Shown here one piece after another: positions 58,320 through 64,000 of a DNA stretch of 64,000 nucleotides; the stretch's first letter is position 1, and the number at the start of each line of letters is the position of its first letter. Source of the stretch: Pseudophaeobacter sp965641885. Its GTDB lineage: Bacteria; Pseudomonadota; Alphaproteobacteria; Rhodobacterales; Rhodobacteraceae. A program made the position numbers and the translations under genes. Below the pieces are notes generated by a model. It saw only the letters and a program-made list of their open reading frames with translations, searched no databases and was not told the origin of the DNA. Where the stretch lies: the NCBI GenBank assembly GCA_965641885.1, contig OZ282574.1, positions 992,001 to 1,056,000 of the forward strand, in the 5' to 3' direction.

Positions 58320-59615
58320 TTAGTAGTAGCCAGCTTCGGACATGATGGCGTCAGCCGCCGCTTGCGATGCTGCCAGGGCTTCGTCTACGGATTTGGCACC
58401 GGAAAGTGCTGCTGCAATTTCCTGGGCAACGGCAGAGCCGACTTCTGGGAACTCAGGGATCGACGCGAATTGCACACCAACATATGGCTTGAGATCCGTG
58501 GCTTCAGGTGCGGCAGATCCAATGGCTGCCATTTCTGCTGCTGCAAAACCAGCAACCGCCTGGAACTCTGGGTAGGCATAGGTGGAGGCACGCGTGCCTG
58601 TTGGCACCGATCCCCAGCCAAAGTCGGGGTGGTTTGCAACGGCCTGGATATAGGCTTTGGAGGTTGCCCATTCGATGAAGGCATGTGCGGCTTCAGAATT
58701 TGGCGATCCGGTTGGAACAGCCATAGCCCAGGCCCAGAGCCAGTTTGCCCCAACTGGATTGCCGGCATTTGGCGACTGCGCGTAGGCAACGCCGTCTACT
58801 TCGAGGAAGGAGGCCGCGATGGTGGCATCAATCCACATGCCGCACTTGCCTTCGTTATAAAGAGCAAGGATTTCGTTGAAGGAATTCCCCTCAGAGCCGG
58901 GAGGGCCATATGTGCCCAGCAGGTCAACATAAAAATTGATCGCAGCTTTCCATTCGTCGCTCTCAAGCGTGGGGTGCATGTCTTTGTCGAACCAGGCCCC
59001 GCCAAAGGAGTTCACAACCGTTGTGACAAAGGCCATGTTGTCGCCCCAGCCGGGCTTGCCGCGCAGGCAGGCGCCATAGACGCCAGCGTCCGGGTTATGC
59101 ATGGCCGCCGCAGCCGCCTTGATGTTGTCCCATGAATCGTTGTCGCCAACCGTGACGCCAGCAGCGTCGGTCAGGTCTTTGCGGTACATCACCATGGAGG
59201 ATTCACCGTAGAACGGTGCCGCATAGAGCGTGCCATCATGAGACAACCCGTTACGCATTGCTGGCAGCATGTCGTCAACATCGTACTCAGCACCAAAGCT
59301 CAGGGGCTCGATCCAACCTGCGGCGCCCCAGATTGGGGCTTCTTGCATGCCGATGTTGATAACGTCGTACTGGCCGCCACCGGTCGCGGTGTCAGATGTG
59401 ACCTGCTCACGCAGAACACCTTCTTCCAGGGAAACCCAATTCAGGCTGACCCCGGTATCGGCCGTGTAGGCTTCGGCAACCTTCTGCATGTTGATCATGT
59501 GACCGTTGTTAACAATCGCGATTGTCAGTTCCGTTGCGTGGCTTTCAGATACCGCAAAGGATGCGCTGGCGACGCCAAGGGTCAGGCCGACCGCCGTATT
59601 CCTTAAAAATTCCAT
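58320..59615 (-). CDS. smoE: Polyol ABC transporter substrate-binding protein (SmoE type)
   Basis: Periplasmic binding protein, 431 aa, with a signal peptide ending near SHA (AVGLTLGVASASFAVSESHA). The family 1 extracellular-solute-binding pattern is visible: LREQVTSDTATGGGQYDVINIG, APFYGESSMVMYRKDL, LYNEGKCGMWIDATIAASF and FIEWATSKAYI. The ATG at 59615 has GGGAGG upstream. It is the first gene of smoE-smoF-smoG-araC-mtlK-smoK-fructokinase, all on the minus strand. Confidence 0.93.
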   Translation of the reverse strand: MEFLRNTAVGLTLGVASASFAVSESHATELTIAIVNNGHMINMQKVAEAYTADTGVSLNWVSLEEGVLREQVTSDTATGGGQYDVINIGMQEAPIWGAAGWIEPLSFGAEYDVDDMLPAMRNGLSHDGTLYAAPFYGESSMVMYRKDLTDAAGVTVGDNDSWDNIKAAAAAMHNPDAGVYGACLRGKPGWGDNMAFVTTVVNSFGGAWFDKDMHPTLESDEWKAAINFYVDLLGTYGPPGSEGNSFNEILALYNEGKCGMWIDATIAASFLEVDGVAYAQSPNAGNPVGANWLWAWAMAVPTGSPNSEAAHAFIEWATSKAYIQAVANHPDFGWGSVPTGTRASTYAYPEFQAVAGFAAAEMAAIGSAAPEATDLKPYVGVQFASIPEFPEVGSAVAQEIAAALSGAKSVDEALAASQAAADAIMSEAGYY

Positions 59616-60014
59616 GGTTTCCTCCCAAAGGTTTTTTTAAACCGCCTTTTGGGCGGTGCGTACCTATAGGGTGGGCAAAATTATTAAACCTGACCTATAC
59701 GATTCTGACAAGTTTGCATATAATAGAGCCTCAAAAGTCCTGTATTACCCCATTTTTCGCAAGAAAAGTATGTGAGAGGCCCCGGGGATCTTGCGGGCAT
59801 TAACTAATTTTTCCGAATGCTTTGTGCAACAAACAGTACCGTGAGGCTGCTGCACCACGGCAATTAGAGCGGGTTCAGGAGCCTCTTTTGCTCCTCCCTT
59901 CTAAACGCAGTGGTCCGTTTCAGCACAGCGGCCACCTTGAAATACGCGCTATGCGGGATCTCCGCTGCCCCGTGCTATGGGTGCGCAGCACACAATTCTG
60001 ACAGGCGTTTTGTG
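59616..60014. other. Promoter region of the polyol operon and gene-free gap
   Basis: About 400 bp. Next to smoE there is a small hairpin (ACCGCC and GGCGGT, 59641-59657) and two ACCTATA elements (59661 and 59692), which could be AraC-type half sites. Further left are an AGGAGC/GCTCCT inverted repeat (about 59878-59897) and no supported gene. Confidence 0.5.
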
Positions 60015-60296
60015 TTAGAAATCATCAAATTCAGGGACATTTCCAAGTCTCACCAAGAAGGTTGGTGCTCCGACTTCACCGGAGTTCTGGTCCTCAACGA
60101 CCATATAGGCATCCGCACCTGCGCAGTCGTCTGAGCGAAATTCCCGTTCCGCGCGCTCTTGTGCCTGTTGCTCTGAGGTGTACTGGAGCTGCTTGTCTAT
60201 TTTCAGACTGAGCAGCCCTGCGCCGGGGCCTGCCTTTTCTACGTATGTTTGGCAGATATAGTGAACCTTCTCAGTGTTTTCTGTAGAATCTGACAT
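60015..60296 (-). CDS. Small acidic hypothetical protein
   Basis: A 93-residue soluble protein without signal peptide. It is rich in Glu, Asp and Gln (SEQQAQERAEREFRSDD) and has two cysteines (YICQTY and DDCAGAD). The pattern of strands and one helix (IDKQLQY..AQERAEREF..GADAYMVVED) looks like a small folded domain, and similar proteins are common in this group, but I know no named family. GAGGAAA precedes the ATG. It stands alone between non-coding stretches. Confidence 0.7.
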   Translation of the reverse strand: MSDSTENTEKVHYICQTYVEKAGPGAGLLSLKIDKQLQYTSEQQAQERAEREFRSDDCAGADAYMVVEDQNSGEVGAPTFLVRLGNVPEFDDF

Positions 60297-60510
60297 GGAG
60301 GTTTCCTCGGTGGGGTATTGGAGGGAATAGGCGCCTTACAAGGGCGTGTAACGGCCTGAAAGGTGTCATTCAGGTGCAATCTCAATCTATGTGATTGGCA
60401 AGGCTTTCAAGCCATATGTGCTCAACTTGGGGGGCTGTATAATTTTGATCGCCGCCTGCTCTGGGCCAAAGGCTTGGCTGGCGAGGCCCGCCCCCGCTTT
60501 GGTCGTTGCT

Positions 60511-61353
60511 TCATCGGCGCGAGATAGCGCTGGTCTGCACCATCAATTTGCTGACAACAGAATCCGGGATTGCCTCTGCAGCATAGGTGAATGTGCCGCA
60601 TGTTCTGACCTCTTCGGCCGCCCGCATCAAAGCGCCGATTGCAGCCCGTGCAAAGGAGCCTCCAACGCTGATACGGCGCACGCCTGCCTCTGACAGCTCC
60701 TCCACTGAATAGGTGTTGCCCTGCAGCCCCATAAGCACGTTGACCGGTTTGTCGACGGCGGCGCAAACAGTCCTGATTGCCGCGATGTCGGGAAGGCCGG
60801 GCGCATAGAGGACGTCTGCTCCGGCCTCTGAGAATGCCTGCAGCCGCTTGATTGTATCGTTTAAATCGGGCTTGCCCCAAAGGTAGTTCTCGGCCCGTGC
60901 CGTCAGAATGAACGGCAGGCCCGCAGCTGCCTCTGCAGCCGCCTGGATGCGTTCAACCGATTGGTCTATATCATAAATCGGAGAGGTCGGGTCGCCGGTG
61001 GCGTCTTCGATTGATCCGCCAACCAGTCCGAGCTTTGATGCCATGCGAATGGTTTGCGCACAGATTTCGGGTGTCACGCCAAACCCATCTTCAAGGTCAG
61101 CAGAGACAGGCAGATCAGTTGCCGCAACAATTTCGGCCGCATTCGCAAGCAACTCATCACGGCTGAGGCCTGCAATGGAGTCACGCTTGCCTTTGGAAAA
61201 AGCGTAGCCTGCGCTGGTGGTGGCAAGGGCTTCAAAGCCCAGGCTCTCCAGCAAACGCGCCGATCCTGCGTCCCATGCATTGGGAATGACAAAGGCCTGA
61301 TCCTGCGCATGCAGGGATTTGAGGCGCTGATATTTTTGTTGTTGATCGGACAT
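60511..61353 (-). CDS. Isocitrate lyase/PEP mutase family protein
   Basis: A 280-residue TIM-barrel enzyme of the PEP mutase/isocitrate lyase superfamily: FVIPNAWDAGSARLLESLGF, SADLEDGFG (metal-binding acidic cluster), GGSIEDATGD, and ILTARAENYL. The catalytic KKCGH-type loop of 2-methylisocitrate lyase is absent (here AFSKGKRDSI), so the reaction is probably oxaloacetate or carboxyvinyl-phosphonate type; it is not predictable. The ATG at 61353 was chosen over 61404 because homologues start near DQQQKYQRLKSLH. It appears monocistronic. Confidence 0.88.
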   Translation of the reverse strand: MSDQQQKYQRLKSLHAQDQAFVIPNAWDAGSARLLESLGFEALATTSAGYAFSKGKRDSIAGLSRDELLANAAEIVAATDLPVSADLEDGFGVTPEICAQTIRMASKLGLVGGSIEDATGDPTSPIYDIDQSVERIQAAAEAAAGLPFILTARAENYLWGKPDLNDTIKRLQAFSEAGADVLYAPGLPDIAAIRTVCAAVDKPVNVLMGLQGNTYSVEELSEAGVRRISVGGSFARAAIGALMRAAEEVRTCGTFTYAAEAIPDSVVSKLMVQTSAISRR

Positions 61354-61556
61354 TGCTATCCCCCTGAAACTGGTTGCCAAGGCTAATATAACCAGCCAGA
61401 ACAAAAGGGAAACATATTTGTTTTTGATGCAAGCGTTTACCGCTCTGCGTCTTTGTGGGGCGCATCATAGGCAGGGCAAGCTGTATCAAGAGAAATCTCA
61501 GACGCGCAGGGTGCGCAGGGCGCCAAAAGGTCTCTCTTCGTCCCGTGCGCATGCAA

Positions 61557-61576
61557 GATCAGTCCAGATCGGTCCA
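61557..61576. repeat. 10-bp tandem duplication across the DUF4389 stop codon
   Basis: GATCAGTCCA (61557-61566) and GATCGGTCCA (61567-61576) differ by one base. The stop codon of the minus-strand gene lies at 61559-61561, inside the first unit. A further 9-bp doublet, GCGCAGGGT, begins at 61505. Confidence 0.85.
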
Positions 61577-61879
61577 GGGCCAGGGCTTTACGTTGCTTGC
61601 AGCGGTCTGGAACCGGGCGGCCTTGGCGATCCAAATTCCCAGATCGGTGCCAAAATCGGCCAGGCGTGGGTTTGCCCGCCTGTTGTTGACCATCATGACA
61701 ACAAACTGAACAAGCGTCGCTACCCAGAGAACCGTTTGCGCCAGCGAGATCATGACTGCAATCAGCAGCATATAGATCAAACGCTGGAACATCGTATCGG
61801 GATGTTCAGGCTCTATCTGCTCGCCATGCAGGCGGCCCTCGATCTTGGTGTCGTCATTGTCCACTTTTCCAGTCCCCAT
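61559..61879 (-). CDS. DUF4389 domain membrane protein
   Basis: A 106-residue protein of the DUF4389 family. The N-terminal 30 residues are polar; then IYMLLIAVMISLAQTVLWVATLVQFVVMMV forms one long or two short membrane segments, followed by the conserved NPRLADFGTDLGIWIAKAARF. Function unknown. The final residues (PWPWTDLD) are encoded by a short tandem duplication at the stop codon. Confidence 0.85.
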   Translation of the reverse strand: MGTGKVDNDDTKIEGRLHGEQIEPEHPDTMFQRLIYMLLIAVMISLAQTVLWVATLVQFVVMMVNNRRANPRLADFGTDLGIWIAKAARFQTAASNVKPWPWTDLD

Positions 61880-62009
61880 TCTTTACCCTGACCTTGTACA
61901 GACAAACCACTATTCCGCCTTTTGAGCAATACGGTCTTCAGACTGCGAAACCGGCGAGGCGGCAGGGTGAGGCTCTGACACGTGCCATGAACATAGGCAG
62001 CACGCAGGT

Positions 62010-62612
62010 CTATCCTACCATAAAGACATCATAGCGCGTGGTCTTGCCGTTGATTTGGTGGCTACATTTTTGCAGTCCCGCGATGGCGTCAGCCTTGGCC
62101 GGCCATTTCAAAACCACGCGATTGCGCGCGTGTTTGAGGGCAACTTTGACCAGATCCGCGGCGTCCTCATCGGTGCCCACAATGTCGCGAACCTGGCGTA
62201 GCTCGCGCTTTACCAGTGCGGATTTGTTGCGGGGCGGGTGCATCGGGTCGATCAGAATGGCGTCGGCGGCCAGATCAGGAATCAGATCTTTCGCATCGCC
62301 CTTGAGCAGGGTCATACGGTTGATGATGTCGCGAAACTGACCGCCTTCGCGCAAAGCCCGTTCCATGCCGTCCGCCAGCAGGGCATGCATTGTCGCTGAG
62401 CGCTCTATCAATGTGACCTGCGCCCCCAATGACGCCAACAGAAACGAATCACGCCCCAAGCCCGCAGTTGCATCCACAATCAAGGGAGTTTTGCCAGCGC
62501 GCAGCCCCATCGCCTTGGCGATATCCTGCCCCCGTCCGCCGCCAAACTTCAGGCGGTGCGCAACTGCGCCGGTGACAAAATCGACCCGTAACTCCACCGA
62601 TTTTTGTGTCAT
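62010..62612 (-). CDS. rsmJ: 16S rRNA m2G1516 methyltransferase RsmJ-like
   Basis: A 200-residue class I SAM-dependent methyltransferase. The SAM motif LIVDATAGLGRDSFLLASLGAQVTLIERS and the catalytic-type DPMHPPRNKSALVK are the hallmarks of RsmJ (formerly YhiQ), which methylates G1516 of 16S rRNA. The N-terminus is shorter than in gammaproteobacterial RsmJ (about 250 aa), as is common in this group. It is a single gene with gaps of 130-150 bp on both sides. Confidence 0.92.
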   Translation of the reverse strand: MTQKSVELRVDFVTGAVAHRLKFGGGRGQDIAKAMGLRAGKTPLIVDATAGLGRDSFLLASLGAQVTLIERSATMHALLADGMERALREGGQFRDIINRMTLLKGDAKDLIPDLAADAILIDPMHPPRNKSALVKRELRQVRDIVGTDEDAADLVKVALKHARNRVVLKWPAKADAIAGLQKCSHQINGKTTRYDVFMVG

Positions 62613-62759
62613 GCGGCCTTCATTCTTGTCTGTCTTACCTGCTGCAACCGATGTTACCTAAGTCTGCTTTCCGGTCAAAGGCCGCTCTTCAGAGACTGAA
62701 AGCCCCCTGTTCTGTCTCGCTGATAGCGCATTGGCCGGGGGATGGCGATGGGAGAGCGC

Positions 62760-64000
62760 TCAATAGGCGCCTTTGCTGGACAACAGGCTTAGCGGGGTGC
62801 GGAACAGGATTTTCAGGTCGAGCCAGAACGACCAGTTCTCGATGTAGTACAGGTCGTGTTCAAACCGCGCCGTGAGCTTTTGGGGATCATCGATTTCTCC
62901 CCGCCAGCCGTTGATCTGGGCCCATCCGGTAATCCCTGGCGGCAGGCGATGGCGGGCAGAGTAGCCGTCAACGATTTTGGTAAAGCGTTCCTGTTGGCTG
63001 GACATGGCTTCAACCGCATGTGGGCGGGGCCCGACCAGGGAGAGATCCCCTCGCAAAACATTGAAAAGTTGTGGTAACTCATCAATAGAGCTGCGCCGCA
63101 AAAAACGACCAACCCGGGTCACACGGGGATCCCCGTGTGTCACCACCTGCCGCGCCATGGGATCGGCCATCTCCGTATACATTGAGCGAAATTTGAGGAT
63201 CTCGATTGTCCGGTTATTGTAGCCATGGCGGAGTTGGCGAAACAATACAGGCCCAGAGCTTTCGAGCCGGATCGCGACAGCCGCGATAATCAAAACCGGC
63301 CACAACAGCGCCAGGGCAGCAAGCGCAAAGAAGACATCAAAAAGACGTTTGGTCAGCCGGCATTTGGGTGAAAAACTCCGTTTCACCGCCTCAAGAAAGG
63401 CGACCTGGCCGGGGCGGGCAAAAGCATAGTCATTGCTATAGGTCGACAGTCTGACCTCAACAGGCAGGATGCGAAATTCGTCCAACAGCCACTTGATACG
63501 CTTTTCGGCCGCGCAGGGCAGGGCAATGATGACCAGATCAATTTCCGATGCCCGGACAAAGGCGACAAGGTCGTCGTATCCGCCGATTTTTGGGATGCCC
63601 AAAATCTGCTTGGGGGACCGCGCGTCCTCCCGGTCATCAAAAATGCCATAGAGGCGGATGTCATTGACCTGGCGTTCGCCCAGGCTGCGGATGAGGCGGT
63701 CTGCCTCTTGCCCACCGCCGGCAATCACCGCCCGGCGCGCAATCAATCCGGTTTCGACGATCCATCTGACGACGATCTGCGCCCCGTAGCGTGTAGGGAA
63801 AATCGCCACGACCAGACTGATCGCCGCTGACAAAAGCGTGGCGCTGTAACTCGCAATTGGAGCCAGAGCAAGAAAGGCAAGCAGCGGCGCGGTCACACAC
63901 AGAGCTGTGCGGGTGATAAAGGTGGTTCGGTTGGCCATGATTGTACTGCTGTAGCCACCGGTCGCAGCCATAGTCGTGACGACAATGGCAGCCCCCAGCG
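62760..64000 (-). CDS. Exopolysaccharide polyprenyl glycosylphosphotransferase, 5' truncated by window
   Basis: Membrane enzyme that starts exopolysaccharide repeat units by moving a sugar phosphate to undecaprenyl phosphate (WcaJ/ExoY-type). About 413 C-terminal residues are seen; the frame stays open to the window end with hydrophobic codons, so the ATG at 63971 is internal. Parts: remaining N-terminal membrane helices, a CoA-binding-like domain (RAVIAGGGQEADRL), a transmembrane helix (FFALAALALLWPVLIIAAVAI), then the transferase core (ILKFRSMYTEM, RRSSIDELPQLFNVLRGDLSLVGPRP, LPPGITGWAQINGWRG). All catalytic landmarks are intact. Confidence 0.93.
   Translation of the reverse strand, partial: LGAAIVVTTMAATGGYSSTIMANRTTFITRTALCVTAPLLAFLALAPIASYSATLLSAAISLVVAIFPTRYGAQIVVRWIVETGLIARRAVIAGGGQEADRLIRSLGERQVNDIRLYGIFDDREDARSPKQILGIPKIGGYDDLVAFVRASEIDLVIIALPCAAEKRIKWLLDEFRILPVEVRLSTYSNDYAFARPGQVAFLEAVKRSFSPKCRLTKRLFDVFFALAALALLWPVLIIAAVAIRLESSGPVLFRQLRHGYNNRTIEILKFRSMYTEMADPMARQVVTHGDPRVTRVGRFLRRSSIDELPQLFNVLRGDLSLVGPRPHAVEAMSSQQERFTKIVDGYSARHRLPPGITGWAQINGWRGEIDDPQKLTARFEHDLYYIENWSFWLDLKILFRTPLSLLSSKGAY

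Noticed and set aside
10814..61576. CRISPR array among the repeats
   Set aside because: Units are 6-17 bp, directly adjacent and without unique spacers, and no cas genes are present.

Overview
The window reads as chromosomal DNA of a marine alphaproteobacterium of the Roseobacter group (Rhodobacteraceae). The evidence is the content: sarcosine oxidase soxAG, dnaG followed directly by rpoD, a dispersed riboflavin cluster ending ribH-nusB, an mmcB-type repair gene with a GTTC-N7-GTTC LexA box, a CtrA-type TTAA-N7-TTAA site, a tRNA-His without G-1 and with A73, several TRAP transporters, and a sorbitol/mannitol smo-type operon. Sampled lines are about 60% G+C. Genus cannot be fixed from the sequence alone. 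No rRNA, CRISPR array, transposase, integrase or prophage was found. Both edges cut genes (soxA on the left, an exopolysaccharide sugar-phosphate transferase on the right).

Layout. 0-7 kb: soxA (3' part), soxG, a small secreted protein, dnaG, rpoD with a strong terminator, a DUF393 protein. 7.4-9.7 kb: a small protein behind a CtrA-like site, then three tandem paralogous small secreted proteins of unknown function. 9.7-21.1 kb: yjbQ, nrdR, then ribD, ribE, a RibBX-type ribB, ribH and nusB on the plus strand, interrupted by minus-strand capsule genes (kpsS, a KpsD/Wza-like lipoprotein, kpsC) and by a proline racemase-family gene. 21.1-25 kb: small genes, mmcB, a GNAT protein, tRNA-His, then an AT-richer ATP-grasp gene flanked by non-coding DNA.

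25-39 kb is a catabolic block: a TRAP transporter, a benzoylformate-decarboxylase-like ThDP enzyme, an IclR regulator, a 2,4'-dihydroxyacetophenone-dioxygenase-like cupin, an SDR, an aromatic-aldehyde-type dehydrogenase, a complete branched-chain-amino-acid-type ABC transporter and an AraC regulator. Together they suggest uptake and breakdown of an aromatic keto compound; the substrate is inferred. 39-52 kb is a sugar-acid hub: IlvD/Edd dehydratase, KDPG aldolase, KDG kinase and GntR on the minus strand; then a second TRAP transporter, RraA-like protein, GntR, SDR and alpha-ketoglutaric semialdehyde dehydrogenase on the plus strand. A remnant of a lactonase-type amidohydrolase lies between the halves. 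52-59.6 kb is a polyol operon (binding protein, two permeases, AraC, mannitol dehydrogenase, ATPase, fructokinase). 60-64 kb holds a small acidic protein, a PEP mutase/isocitrate lyase-family enzyme, a DUF4389 membrane protein, rsmJ and the truncated glycosyltransferase.

The most unusual pattern is a set of short tandem repeats (units of 6-17 bp, two to five copies) at gene borders. Five genes have a tandem duplication touching or containing their stop codon, and the leaders of ribD, ribE and ribB each carry a short array. The three-paralog secreted protein family is the best candidate for an undescribed gene system.
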